This document shows positions 41,682 to 50,814 of a DNA stretch of 64,000 nucleotides, piece after piece. Both the position numbers and the translations under genes were made by a program. Each line of letters starts with the position of its first letter. Position 1 is the stretch's first letter. Origin of the DNA: Longimicrobiales bacterium (GTDB taxonomy: Bacteria > Gemmatimonadota > Gemmatimonadetes > Longimicrobiales > Gaopeijiaceae). Below the pieces are notes generated by a model. It was given only the letters and a program-made list of their open reading frames with translations. It was not told the DNA's origin and ran no database searches. The stretch spans positions 2,570,501 through 2,634,500 of the forward strand of contig OY282361.1 in NCBI GenBank assembly GCA_958295645.1. The letters are read 5' to 3'.

Positions 41682-42803
41682 TCACCTTCGCCTGCGCCGG
41701 TCGAGGGCGTGCAGGACGCCTCCCTCCGAGAAGCCTTCGTACAACGCGCGCTCCGGGGGCGGCAGGCGGTCCTTGGAGGCGAGAGCGCGCTCCGCCGCGG
41801 CCTCCACGTCCTGAACCGCCGCGGCTTCGGCCTCCTCCAGCACGGCGGCCGGCACGCCCGCCTCCAACATGAACGCCTCGAACAGTCCGACCGGGTCGCG
41901 CCTTCCCCATTCCTCGAACAGATCCTCGCCGAACGTCTCTCGGGCCTCGCGCTCGTCGTGCGTGGCGTGCCCGCCCATCCTGAACGTCTTCGCCACGACC
42001 GCCGCAGGCCCCTCTCCCCGCAGGCAGCGCTCGCGCGCCAGGCTCGTCGCCGCGTACACGTCCAGCACGTTGTTGCCGTCGCAGTCGAACGACGCGATCC
42101 CGTAACTGCCCGGAACGTCCCTCATCCTCCCGACGGCGTGCTGGTCGACCCGGGTGCCAAGCGCCACCTGATTGTTCTGGATCACGAAGATCGCAGGCAC
42201 GCCGGCGCTCGCGGCGAACACCATGCCCTCGTGGGCGGCCGCGGTTCGCGTGGCGCCGTCGCCGATCCACGTCAGGGCCACCCTGTCCTCGGCGCGGTTC
42301 TTGAAGGCGAGCGCCGCCCCCGCGACGATCGTGGCGCTGGTCCCCATGTGGCTGATGGGCTGGACGACGCCCTGCGACACGTCCCCCGCATGAAGGTCCC
42401 GGCCCCCGCTGGGACTGGCGGCGGTCGCCAGGTAGGTCGTGAAGCCGTCCTCCAGCGGCATCCCCATCAGATGGCAGGCGCCCGCGTTGCGGATCATCGG
42501 GCTCACCACGTCCTGCTCCGCGTCGAGCGCGCACACCGCCCCCACGGTGACGGCTTCCTCTCCGGTGCCGAGCCAAGCCTTGCTGATCACGCCGCTGCGC
42601 ACCCACCGCTTGAGCGCGACGTCCTGAAGCCGCGTCAGCAGCAGACCCCGGTAGATGCGCAGGAGCTCGCCGCGGCCGAGCCCGTCCACGATCGCGGCCT
42701 TGGACGGGGACTCGCCGATCGTTCGCCGGTACTGCCGCACCAGCTCGGGGTCCGGCGTCCAGCGCTGATATTCCGGCGGATCAAAAGCGGAGGAGCGTTT
42801 CAC
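41682..42803 (-). CDS. 2-oxo-acid dehydrogenase E1 component, alpha subunit
   Basis: A 373-residue thiamine diphosphate-dependent subunit of the pyruvate/branched-chain 2-oxo-acid dehydrogenase family. The ThDP motif runs from WIGDGATRTAAAHEG to VIQNNQVAL (GDG to NN at the usual spacing). Other features are YRGLLLTRLQDVALKRW, GTGEEAVTVGAVCAL, and the phosphorylation-loop-like RMGGHATHDE. The branched-chain type is somewhat favoured over pyruvate. No E1 beta, E2 or E3 gene is adjacent, which is unusual because these are normally clustered. GTG 42803 is taken as start, although no clear ribosome binding site precedes it. Confidence 0.88.
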   Translation of the reverse strand: MKRSSAFDPPEYQRWTPDPELVRQYRRTIGESPSKAAIVDGLGRGELLRIYRGLLLTRLQDVALKRWVRSGVISKAWLGTGEEAVTVGAVCALDAEQDVVSPMIRNAGACHLMGMPLEDGFTTYLATAASPSGGRDLHAGDVSQGVVQPISHMGTSATIVAGAALAFKNRAEDRVALTWIGDGATRTAAAHEGMVFAASAGVPAIFVIQNNQVALGTRVDQHAVGRMRDVPGSYGIASFDCDGNNVLDVYAATSLARERCLRGEGPAAVVAKTFRMGGHATHDEREARETFGEDLFEEWGRRDPVGLFEAFMLEAGVPAAVLEEAEAAAVQDVEAAAERALASKDRLPPPERALYEGFSEGGVLHALDRRRRR

Positions 42804-42926
42804 GAGACCGGCGGAGATAGGGAGGCGCCGAACCCTGGCGGACAGGCCCGGCGTAATTAACTTGAGAGTCCGGCACGACCGCTGGCAAGCTCTTGGCACG
42901 GGCGCCGGGCTCCCACGGAGAACCGC

Positions 42927-43532
42927 ATGCTGAGACAGGGCCGAAAGCACGGGGTGGCCGCCGACATCGTGGTCGAGTTGCTGGAGACGCTCCGGCAGGT
43001 CGACCGGCCGGACGAAGTGCTGACCGACGAGGACATCTCGCGGACCCTGCCGCGCAAGTTCGGCATCAGCGGCGTGATCGAGACCCAGATCCGGTTGCAG
43101 CGCGGGAAGGCCCGGCGGGGCGAGCGGTTGCCGCCGGAAGAGCTGTCGGGCCTCATGCAGCTGGTGATGAGACGCCCCGACTCGCGGGAGATCTTCTTCA
43201 AGGCGGGCGCCCGGCTGGCGCGGCGGCAGGTGAAGGTCAGGGGTCGGCTGTTCCCGCGCCGGTTTCGCCTCCGGCTGGTCAAGAACCGCATCCAGCGGCA
43301 ACTGGCCAAGTTGTTCGGCCGCCGGATGGGCGGCTTCATCTCCGGGCCGTTCACCCTCGAGCTTTCGGCATCGCCGTTCGTGCAGCTGGACGAGAGCGGG
43401 AACGCCTGCCAGTTCGTCTCCGGATTCTGCCGGCAGGCGCTTCGCGACGGCGTCTCCGCCGATTGGACCGTCACCGAACGACGCTGCGAGACGAACGGCG
43501 ACCCGTCCTGCCGCTGGGTCGGGGAAACGTAG
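42927..43532 (+). CDS. Uncharacterised protein with V4R-like C-terminus
   Basis: A 201-residue soluble protein with no certain family. The N-terminal 120 residues are basic and helical (RFRLRLVKNRIQRQLAKLFGRR). The C-terminal 60 residues (GNACQFVSGFCRQALRDGVS, then ERRCETNGDPSCRWVGE) resemble the end of V4R domains, where a Cys-rich CxxxGDxxC element follows a helix and binds small hydrophobic molecules or metal. ATG 42927 has GGAGA upstream. It is divergent from the E1 alpha gene. A regulatory or ligand-binding role is possible but not shown. Confidence 0.6.
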   Translation: MLRQGRKHGVAADIVVELLETLRQVDRPDEVLTDEDISRTLPRKFGISGVIETQIRLQRGKARRGERLPPEELSGLMQLVMRRPDSREIFFKAGARLARRQVKVRGRLFPRRFRLRLVKNRIQRQLAKLFGRRMGGFISGPFTLELSASPFVQLDESGNACQFVSGFCRQALRDGVSADWTVTERRCETNGDPSCRWVGET

Positions 43533-43599
43533 GGTCGCGGTCCGGGTCGCCTGACGTTCGCCCGTCGCCACGCCGTCCTCCGGCGGGCGCTTGGTCGCG

Positions 43600-44025
43600 C
43601 TACAAGTGGTACAGCATTACGTACACGGCCAAGCCCGTGAGCGACACGTAGAGCCAGATCGGAAACGTCCAGCGCGCGAGGCGGCGGTGGGCGTCGAATC
43701 TCTCCCGGCGGGCGAGCGCCAGGAGCCGCAGGACCATCGGGAGCACGACCACGGCCAGGGTCATGTGGCTGAACAGGACGGCCATGTAGACGGGACGAAG
43801 CGCCTCGGGGCCGGCGAACTCGTGAGTGCCGGTGAGCGAGAAGCGAAGGACGTAGAAGACGAGGAACAGGCCGGATGCCGTCACGGCGCTCAACATGCGT
43901 CGCCGGTGGGTGGCCACGTCCTTGCGGCGGACGGCCCTGTAGCCGGCCAGCAGGAAGAGGGCCGAGGCCAAGTTGAGGCTTGCGTTGACGGGCGCCAGCA
44001 TGGCGCCGAGGGCCTCGGCGTTCAC
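43600..44025 (-). CDS. DUF420 membrane protein (cytochrome oxidase assembly-associated)
   Basis: A 141-residue membrane protein with four transmembrane helices. DUF420 features are LAPVNASLNLASALFLLAGY, RKDVATHRRRMLSAVTASGLF, VFYVLRFSLTGTHEF, and the histidines in FSHMTLAVVVLP and DAHRRLARWTFPIWLYVSLTG. DUF420 proteins (YozB/CtaM type) occur beside cytochrome oxidase and heme A genes, and CtaM is needed for aa3-type oxidase in some Firmicutes. GTG 44025 overlaps the heme A synthase stop by 4 nt, which supports the same pathway. Confidence 0.9.
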   Translation of the reverse strand: MNAEALGAMLAPVNASLNLASALFLLAGYRAVRRKDVATHRRRMLSAVTASGLFLVFYVLRFSLTGTHEFAGPEALRPVYMAVLFSHMTLAVVVLPMVLRLLALARRERFDAHRRLARWTFPIWLYVSLTGLAVYVMLYHL

Positions 44026-44954
44026 GGGACGGACGGGTTCGGGGTGGGTTCGGCCTTCCCGGTCGGCCGGGCTTGGGCGGCCAGGGTGGCGGAAAGGGCC
44101 AGGAGCAGTCCGGCGAACAGCGTGTGAACCGAGACCACCGCCGCATCCAAGCGGAAGGCGACGGCCGCAAAGCCTGTGGCGACCTGGAGGACGACCACGA
44201 CGGCCATGGCTCCGGCCACGCGGCGCGCGTTGGTCTCCCCGTTTCGGGTCAAGAGGAGCCAAGCGTGCCGCAGCACGACCGCGGCCGCGATCAATCCGAC
44301 GAATCGATGGAAATAGTGAACGCGAACCAGCGGGTGATCCAGCGGCGGCAACAGCTGTCCCAGGCAGAGGGGGATGTCGGGGCAGGCCATGCCGGCGTCT
44401 TGATGGCGCACGAGGCCCCCGATGAACGACTGGAGGAAGACGGCTCTGCCGCTGGCCGTCCCGGCTCGCCGAACCCGCTGCCGGGACTCGGGACTCCGGT
44501 ATTCCCAGGGACGGCTCGTTCGCACGGCCATGGCGGTGAGCAGCAGGAGGAATCCGAGCGCCAGGACGAGGTGGGACACGGAGATGGCGTCGGGGAGCCG
44601 GTAGATGACCGTCAATCCGCCCAACACGGACTGGACCAGCAGCGCCGCGACGCCGGCCAGCCCCAGCCGGAACACGGTGCGTAGTTCCGGGCGCCGTCGC
44701 CGGACCAGAACCACCGCCGCGATGAAGAGCGCCAGCAGGGTCCCCGCCCAGAGCCGGTGCAAGTGCTCCCAGAAGACCCCGCCGGTCATCTCGGGGTTGA
44801 GGACGCCGAAGCAGGTGGGCCAGTCCGGGCAGGCGAGGCTGGACCCGGTGGCGTGCACCGCGCTGCCCAACAGAAGGAGCGCGAGCGTCCACAGCACCAG
44901 GAACCAGAGGAACCGACTCGTGACGCGGCTAGTCGCGCGGGAGGATGCGGGCAT
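44022..44954 (-). CDS. ctaA: Heme A synthase (COX15/CtaA family)
   Basis: A 310-residue membrane protein with eight helices in two homologous halves; it oxidises the C8 methyl of heme O to the formyl group of heme A for aa3-type cytochrome oxidase. Each half has its His pair: WEHLHRLWAG and VSHLVLALG, then HYFHRFVGLI and VHTLFAGLL. Each half also has an extracytoplasmic Cys pair, CPDWPTC and CPDIPLC, the disulfide-forming loops seen in B-type CtaA. The ATG at 44954 begins directly with a short charged N-terminus. It is coupled to the DUF420 gene. It implies aerobic respiration with an a-type oxidase encoded elsewhere. Confidence 0.94.
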   Translation of the reverse strand: MPASSRATSRVTSRFLWFLVLWTLALLLLGSAVHATGSSLACPDWPTCFGVLNPEMTGGVFWEHLHRLWAGTLLALFIAAVVLVRRRRPELRTVFRLGLAGVAALLVQSVLGGLTVIYRLPDAISVSHLVLALGFLLLLTAMAVRTSRPWEYRSPESRQRVRRAGTASGRAVFLQSFIGGLVRHQDAGMACPDIPLCLGQLLPPLDHPLVRVHYFHRFVGLIAAAVVLRHAWLLLTRNGETNARRVAGAMAVVVVLQVATGFAAVAFRLDAAVVSVHTLFAGLLLALSATLAAQARPTGKAEPTPNPSVP

Positions 44955-45028
44955 GGCGGCCTCGGTCGGGGCGATCACGCTGGACACGGCTAAGTCGCGC
45001 GGGAGGAGCGGGCTGTCCGGCGTCGCGG

Positions 45029-46927
45029 CTATCCGCCGGCCCGGCTCTCGGCGGCCTGAGCCGCCACGATCCCTTCCTCCAGCCACTCGTGCCGCCCCTC
45101 CAGCGCTTGCTGCGCCACGCGGTAGGTCGTCACGTCGTCGTTGCGGAAGACCGCGCGGAAATGCGCTTTCACGCGCCGCCGGGCGAGCCTGCACGCCTGA
45201 TCCGCCAGCTCCGCCGCCGGCCCGGCCCTCTCGCGATCCTCGCCGGCGATCTTGGCAGCGCGCACGCAGGCCGCGACCATCACGAAGAGATCCGCCCCGA
45301 TGTCCACCAGACGACCCAGCACCGCCTGCCGCTTCTCCAGCTGGGGACCGAAGCGCACCATGCAGTGGAACAGCGTCCGCGCCAACTTCCGCGAAGCCCG
45401 GTCCACGTAGCGCACGTGGCTGGCGAGAGGCCCGAACGTCCGGTACCGGGGCCACCGTCCCCAGCCCGCCCACCGCCGCGGGTACCAGAAGGCGTAGTGG
45501 AGACCGGCCCGCACCGCCGCTCCCAGCCGCCGGCCCGACGCCACCCGCGGGTCGATCGCGTCGCCCGCCACCCGCAAGTGATCGTCCACCGCCTCCCGCG
45601 CGATGAACAGCCGCATGATCTCGCTGGAGCCCTCGAAGATGCGGTTGATCCGCGAGTCCCGCATGACCCGTTCGAGCGGCTCGGGGTCCTCCCCTCCGCG
45701 CGCCCGCAGCGAATCCGCCGTCTCGTAGCCGCGCCCTCCGCGAATCTGCACCGCGTCGTCGATCATCTGCCAGGACTTCTCGGTGTGCCACAGCTTGGCC
45801 GCCGCCGCCTCGATGCGGATGTCCACCTTCTTGCCGTCGGCCAGCCCCGCCGCCAAGTCCACCGCCGCTTCCATGGCGTACGTCTCCGCCGCCATTCGTC
45901 CCAGCATCTGGGCCACCGCGTCGTGCTTGCCGACCGGCCTGCCCCACTGCACCCGCTCCTTCGCCCACTTCCGGCAGGCGCGCAGGCAACCCTTCCCGGC
46001 GGCGGCGCAGAAGGCCGGCAGCGCCAGACGGCCCGTGTTGAGCGTCACGAGCGCCAGCTTGAGCCCCAGCCCTTCGCCCCAAAGCAAGTTCTTGCTCGGA
46101 ACCTTGACGTCGCGAAAGCGCATGACGCCGTTGGAGAGCCCCTTGAGCCCCATGAAGCTGCAATGGTGGGCCACTTCGACGCCCGGCCAGTCCCGTTCCA
46201 CGATGAAGGCGCTGATGGGACGCTTGCCCCTGACCCCCTCCCGCGGCGGCGTGCGGGCCATCACCACGATCAGGCTGGCCCGGGGGCCGTTGGTCGTCCA
46301 GAGCTTCTCGCCGTTGAGGACGTAGTGCGTTCCGTCCTCGGAGGGCGTGGCGGAGGTGCTCATGTTGGCCGGATCGGAGCCGACCATGGCCTCGGTCAGC
46401 GCGAAGGCGGACAGCTCGCCCCCCGCGGCCCTGGGCAGGTACTCGCGCTTCTGCTCCTCGGTGCCGAAGAGCATGAGCGGCGTCGGCACGCCGATGGACT
46501 GGTGCGCCGACAGGAATGCGCCCGTGGCGCCGCAACGGCTGGACACCAGCGCGAGCGCGCGGTTGTAGGACGTCTGGGAGAGGCCCAGTCCGCCGTAGGC
46601 CTCCGGTATCTTGATGCCGAACGCCCCCAGCGCGGCCAAGCCTTCGAGGACGGAATCCGGAACCCACGCGTCGCGGTCCACGGCGTCGCCGTCGAGGTGT
46701 TCCTCCACGAAGCGTTCTAGGCGCTCCAAGAACGGCTTGGCCTTCTCCGCCTCCTCGGGGTCTTGGACAGGGTGGGGATGGACGAGATCCAAGGACAGCC
46801 TGCCGTCGAACAGCTCCTTCATGAAGCTGCGCTTCTCCCACCGCTCCTGCCGCGCGCCTTCCGCGACTTCGCGGGATTCCTGCGCGCCGCTTGCCCGACC
46901 AGACTGACTCGAAACGCCGCCGCTCAT
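45029..46927 (-). CDS. Acyl-CoA dehydrogenase with extended C-terminal domain (VLCAD/ACAD9-like)
   Basis: A 632-residue FAD-dependent acyl-CoA dehydrogenase. The core (about 60-440) has GIKIPEAYGGLGLSQTSYNR, FALTEAMVGSDPANM, YVLNGEKLWTTNG, FMGLKGLSNG, RVQWGRPVGKHDAVAQ and DAVQIRGGRGYE; the catalytic base is probably the Glu in RINRIFEGSSEIMRLFI. A further C-terminal domain of about 170 residues makes it longer than the usual 380-residue enzymes and like VLCAD/ACAD9 types acting on long-chain acyl-CoA. ATG 46927 overlaps the patatin stop (ATGA), so lipid release and beta-oxidation are coupled in one unit. Confidence 0.93.
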   Translation of the reverse strand: MSGGVSSQSGRASGAQESREVAEGARQERWEKRSFMKELFDGRLSLDLVHPHPVQDPEEAEKAKPFLERLERFVEEHLDGDAVDRDAWVPDSVLEGLAALGAFGIKIPEAYGGLGLSQTSYNRALALVSSRCGATGAFLSAHQSIGVPTPLMLFGTEEQKREYLPRAAGGELSAFALTEAMVGSDPANMSTSATPSEDGTHYVLNGEKLWTTNGPRASLIVVMARTPPREGVRGKRPISAFIVERDWPGVEVAHHCSFMGLKGLSNGVMRFRDVKVPSKNLLWGEGLGLKLALVTLNTGRLALPAFCAAAGKGCLRACRKWAKERVQWGRPVGKHDAVAQMLGRMAAETYAMEAAVDLAAGLADGKKVDIRIEAAAAKLWHTEKSWQMIDDAVQIRGGRGYETADSLRARGGEDPEPLERVMRDSRINRIFEGSSEIMRLFIAREAVDDHLRVAGDAIDPRVASGRRLGAAVRAGLHYAFWYPRRWAGWGRWPRYRTFGPLASHVRYVDRASRKLARTLFHCMVRFGPQLEKRQAVLGRLVDIGADLFVMVAACVRAAKIAGEDRERAGPAAELADQACRLARRRVKAHFRAVFRNDDVTTYRVAQQALEGRHEWLEEGIVAAQAAESRAGG

Positions 46928-48093
46928 GGTCCGCTCCTTTGCCGGGGCGGGACGAGGAGCTCCGCGATCTCCCCGGCGCGCGCCTCCGCGTCCGCCTCTC
47001 CGACCTTGATCAGTTCCTCCAGATAGTCCGGCTGGAACATCACCAGGCTCAGGAAGTCTGGTGCCTTGACCTGCTTCGTGCCAAGCCCGCGCGTCATGAA
47101 TCGGAACATTCTGGGAAGCTGGGGCTCGTATTCGTCCGCGAGTCTGCCCAGGTCCACCGAGGGCCGCAACGTGAGCAGCCGCACCGGCCGCATCTCTTGA
47201 CGGGCCTCCGGCTCGACGTGCTGCAACAGCTTGTTGACGACGGCCAGCCGGTGCGCGTCCTGGTCCAGCACGTCCAGGAAGACGGCGTTCATCAGCAGGC
47301 CGGCCACCTGCGCCGGGGGAGGATAGCCGACCACCGTCTCCTGCTCGGCGTCGTGATTCGCGTGCGCCCGGCGGGTGCTGACGGCCAGAATGCGATCCGC
47401 GCCCAGATGGAGCGCGGGGGACAGGGGCGCCGTGAGCCTGATGCCGCCGTCGCCGAACCAATGGGGACCGATCCTGACGGCGGGGAACAGGATGGGCAGC
47501 GCCGCCGAAGCCATGACGTGTTCCACCGAGAGCGTGGCCAAGGCGGAATGCCGCTTGGGACGCTCCCACGCCCTCACGCCCTGCCCCTGCACCCAAAGCA
47601 CCGACTGGCCGGTCGAGTAGTTGGTGGTGCTGATGGCCGCCGCCTTCAGACGGCCGGTGGCCAAGTTGGCGTGGATGCCGGTCAGTTCGCCGTCGACGGC
47701 ATGCAGCGCCTCCGCCAAGTAGGACCGCAGCGGGGCCGTGTCCACTAGGCCGCGCACCCTGGGGCCCGCCTTGGCGCCGCCCGAGGCGAGCTGCCACGCC
47801 CAGGCGCAGGCGTGCTTCGCGAGCGACCCGAAGTCGGTGCGAAAAACGCGTTCGGGCGTGAGTTCCGACCACAGGTGGTAGAGTTCGTCGGCGGCCTGCT
47901 CGAAGGTTCCGTGGTGCGCCGCCAGCATGGCCGCGTTGATGGCTCCGGCGCTCACCCCGGTGACGATGGGGACTCGAATCTCCGGGAACTGCCGGGAGAT
48001 GCCCCGCAGCACGCCGACCTGATACGCCGCGCGCGCCCCGCCGCCGCCCATCACGAAGGCCAAGCCGTCCCCGCCGGGGTCGCGCCCGTTCAT
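46924..48093 (-). CDS. Patatin-like phospholipase
   Basis: A 389-residue serine lipid acyl hydrolase. The oxyanion loop MGGGGARAAYQVGVL comes near the start, then the nucleophile elbow GVSAGAINAA (GxSxG) and the second dyad residue in WFGDGGIRL (DGG form). It releases fatty acids from phospholipids or neutral lipids. ATG 48093 is chosen because homology begins about 10 residues later; a TTG at 48189 would add 32 residues of low complexity. The gene overlaps the acyl-CoA dehydrogenase gene by 4 nt, and the released fatty acids could feed that enzyme after CoA activation. No signal peptide is visible. Confidence 0.92.
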   Translation of the reverse strand: MNGRDPGGDGLAFVMGGGGARAAYQVGVLRGISRQFPEIRVPIVTGVSAGAINAAMLAAHHGTFEQAADELYHLWSELTPERVFRTDFGSLAKHACAWAWQLASGGAKAGPRVRGLVDTAPLRSYLAEALHAVDGELTGIHANLATGRLKAAAISTTNYSTGQSVLWVQGQGVRAWERPKRHSALATLSVEHVMASAALPILFPAVRIGPHWFGDGGIRLTAPLSPALHLGADRILAVSTRRAHANHDAEQETVVGYPPPAQVAGLLMNAVFLDVLDQDAHRLAVVNKLLQHVEPEARQEMRPVRLLTLRPSVDLGRLADEYEPQLPRMFRFMTRGLGTKQVKAPDFLSLVMFQPDYLEELIKVGEADAEARAGEIAELLVPPRQRSGP

Positions 48094-48334
48094 CGTCGAG
48101 GCGGCCGTCCCGGCTTCGGACGTCTCGGCGCGGCCTCCCCTGTCGGGCGTGCCCTCCGGGTCTGCGGTCCGGTGCTCTTTGCGGCCCAATGGCTCCTCGC
48201 CGTCTTCGTGGACGCTGGGTGCGGCCGGCGCGCGGCGGCGGCCGTACGAAACTAGCCGGTACCGTCTGCGGGGCGTGGGAACGGGAGGCCGGGGCCGGCA
48301 CGGCTGTCGCTCGTCACGTGATTAGATTGGGGTC

Positions 48335-48820
48335 ATGAGTCGCTCCCGCTTCGCCGCCCTGGCGTTGGTTCCGCTCTTTGCGTCATGCCAGACCTACACG
48401 CATGCGACGCTTGGGGACGTCGGCGGAGGGGACGCCGTGCGCGTGCTCTTGACGCCTGCGCAGGCCGAGGAGCTCGACGACGTGCTGCCTCCGGGCGACC
48501 GCGTCGTCGAAGGAGAAGTGGTGGAGGCCGGCTCCGACGGACTGCTGCTCGAAGTCCCGGTCTACACGGGCGTGGAAGGGATCGAGGTCGCGTCGCTGCA
48601 CCAGCGGATCCGCATTCCCGAGAGCGGGCTGGCCGACCTGGAGATGCGGTCGCTCGACCGGGGCCGCACCTACGCGGTGGTCGGCGTCGTGGCCGGGGTC
48701 GTCGGATACTTCCTTTGGGACCAGTTGCGGTCGCGGGGCCGAAGAGGAGGAGAGCCGCCGCCCGGGCCGCCCGCCGAGAGTCCGGGCATCGGGATCAGCC
48801 TGCCGATTCGCCTGCCGTGA
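48335..48820 (+). CDS. Small lipoprotein of unknown function
   Basis: A 161-residue exported protein. The N-terminus SRFAALALVPLFASC is a lipoprotein signal with Cys18 as lipidation site. The body has GDRVVEGEVVEAGSDGLLLEVP, a small beta-rich fold, then one hydrophobic segment (YAVVGVVAGVVGYFLW, about 110-125) and a Pro/Gly-rich tail. Similar short proteins are common in Gemmatimonadota-like genomes, but I know no function. Its stop overlaps the GTG of the next gene (GTGA), so the two are cotranslated. Confidence 0.75.
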   Translation: MSRSRFAALALVPLFASCQTYTHATLGDVGGGDAVRVLLTPAQAEELDDVLPPGDRVVEGEVVEAGSDGLLLEVPVYTGVEGIEVASLHQRIRIPESGLADLEMRSLDRGRTYAVVGVVAGVVGYFLWDQLRSRGRRGGEPPPGPPAESPGIGISLPIRLP

Positions 48821-49191
48821 GGGCGGGCGCCGGGCGCCTAGGCGCGGTGCTGGTGGTCGCGATCCTCTCCTTCGCGACGGCCTGCCGCGACGACGGCCTG
48901 ATCGGCTTTCCGCTCAGCCTGTCCTTGGAGGCGCCGCAACAGGCCCAGCCCTCCCAAGTCGTCTCGGTTCGGTACAACGCCGCGGGCCGAAGCCTCCAGG
49001 GGATCGTCTTCGCCTGGGGCGACGGGGCGGTGGATTCGGTGGCGACGGCCGGCGCCCAGACCGCCGCGGGGACGGTGGAGCACGTCTACGAAGCGCCCGG
49101 AGGCCTCTTCACGCTTCGGGCGCGGGTGGAGGACGCCGTCGAGGGCGCGAAGACCGCGGAGGCGCAGATTCTGGTGGGAGAGTCCCTGTAG
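48817..49191 (+). CDS. Small lipoprotein with PKD-like fold
   Basis: A 124-residue exported protein with signal LGAVLVVAILSFATAC (lipobox-like, Cys near residue 23). The rest resembles a single PKD/Ig-like beta-sandwich: PSQVVSVRYNAAGRSLQGIVFAWGDGAVDS, then VEHVYEAPGGLFTLRARVED, the WGDG and HVY..PG..T/LR features of PKD domains. GTG 48817 overlaps the preceding stop. A surface adhesive or structural role is possible. There is no closer identification. Confidence 0.7.
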   Translation: MRAGAGRLGAVLVVAILSFATACRDDGLIGFPLSLSLEAPQQAQPSQVVSVRYNAAGRSLQGIVFAWGDGAVDSVATAGAQTAAGTVEHVYEAPGGLFTLRARVEDAVEGAKTAEAQILVGESL

Positions 49192-49244
49192 CGGCGGAAG
49201 CAAGTTGGGTGCACAGCCAGTGTTGGCAGACGGGCGGGTGCGCG

Positions 49245-49481
49245 ATGTGGCATTCCTGCGACCCACGACTAACGCTCGCTCCTGGCGAACTGGATATCGT
49301 TGTCGACCTGCTGTCCGAGCTGCCCGTGGAGCAGATTGCCGCACTGCACGAGACGGAACCGAATGTGGTCTTTAACCGCAACCGGTTCTCGGTTCAGGTC
49401 CTCGGATGCCAGGGAACGGTGTTGGCTTCAGTTCCCCTTGCCGCCGATCAGGACCGCGAGTCCAAGGCGTTGGATCGCTGA
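49245..49481 (+). CDS. Possible small protein, unknown
   Basis: An open frame of 78 residues from ATG 49245 (or 90 from GTG 49209) filling the gap between the PKD-like lipoprotein and the broken propeller gene. It contains LAPGELDIVVDLLSELPVEQIAALHE, which has plausible protein-like composition, and three cysteines. I recognise no family, there is no clear ribosome binding site, and it ends 1 bp before the next gene. It may be real or a chance ORF. Confidence 0.35.
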   Translation: MWHSCDPRLTLAPGELDIVVDLLSELPVEQIAALHETEPNVVFNRNRFSVQVLGCQGTVLASVPLAADQDRESKALDR

Positions 49482-49482
49482 T

Positions 49483-50605
49483 TTGGCCTCGGCGACCGCA
49501 CGTCTCCGCGCCGGGCGACGTTTCTCGGCGTTCCTGTTCGTGGTGGGCAGCGCCGCGCAGTCCGGGGCCCAGGAAGTCGCGTACTGGAGCGACTTCGGGC
49601 CGTGCAACAGCGCCGGCGCCGAGCTTGTCTTGCGCGAGGTCTTGCGCATCGGCGATGCCGAGGGGGAAGGGATTATCGAACGGGAGGCCGTTGTCCTGTC
49701 GTGGAGCGAGGATGTCGGCTACTTCGTCGTGGACAGCGAAGCGCGGTTCAAGGTGTTCGACCACGACGGGCGGTTTGTTCGCGCCGTTGGCCGCCGTGGG
49801 GAGGGGCCGGGCGAATTCAATGTCGTGACGGGCGTCCGCGTTGCCGGAGGCCAGATCGTCGCGCTCGATGCCGGTAGGCGGACATGGCAGTTCTTCGACC
49901 TCGGCGGCGAGTTCGTGGCCCAGCGCAGCTACGGATTCCCGGGCGCCTTCTTCGTGCCGGTGGGCAACGGCCGGGTCGTCGTGGCCGGCATGGACCGTCG
50001 CCCGGACTTCGTAGGATATCCGTTGCACCTCGTGGACCTTGGCGAAGGGGCGCCATCGCTTCACTTCGGAGCCGAGGAGCCGGCAAGGTGGAAGGCAACC
50101 GACCCGTGGGCACGAGCCACGATTGTGGGGCCAGGAAGTCGAGCGGGCGCGGTCTGGGGCGGGAAGGCAGGAATCCCGACCGTGCGGGAATGGTCCGGCG
50201 ACGGCGAACTGTTGCGCACGATAGAAGGCGAACTCCCTTGGTTTCCTCATCTCGACCGGCATCCGGATCCCCGCCGCTCGGAGCCGCCGGGTCCCGTTCT
50301 CGACGGGTTGATGGCCGACGCCGACGATCGTTTGTGGATGCTGACGATGCTTGCGGACGAGAGGTGGCGGGAAGCCATGGCGGCTCCGCGGGGAGTGGAG
50401 CCCGGGCCGCGTCGACCCCGACATGGCCGAGGACAAGCGCCTGGACGGCTTCGATCTCGGCCGGCGCTGCCATTTGGGTCGTCGCAAGTGGGACAGTCCC
50501 AGGATCCGGTTGTTCGACCGCGGCGGCGAGACGATGGCTTATGTCGTTGTCGCCGACGATCCGACCGTGCCGCGAATCGTCGTGTACGGAATCGGCTGGT
50601 CGTAG
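49483..50605 (+). pseudogene. Exported 6-bladed beta-propeller protein, frameshifted
   Basis: Starts at TTG 49483 with a signal peptide (RRFSAFLFVVGSAAQSGA) and continues as an NHL-like propeller with the diagnostic GRRGEGPGEFNVVTGVRVAGG and DAGRRTWQFFDLGGEFV. Coding potential runs to DDRLWMLTMLADERWREA and then, near 50400 in a C/G-rich run, switches to the +1 frame, where RVDPDMAEDKRLDGFDL and IRLFDRGGETMAYVVV continue to a stop at 50605. The original frame continues as Arg-rich nonsense. Either a real one-base indel or a sequencing error explains this. It is the second propeller of this class in the window; the intact one is at 14146-15231. Confidence 0.7.
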
Positions 50606-50814
50606 CGACCCCGGGGCCGCCGACGTGCGCCCTCCTCCGGCGCTTGCACTGGCCAAGGAGCCGTGGTTCATTATCTTCACCGTGGCGTTGCAGCCGGGGG
50701 GTCGCTGGTCTCGGCCCGAGCGCTTGAGACTGCCGGTCCTGCTGCCGCACGCCGCGTCCGTCAACGCCCCTCCGTGAGCGAGGCGGCGTAAGAAACCCGA
50801 GACAGGAAGAAGCC

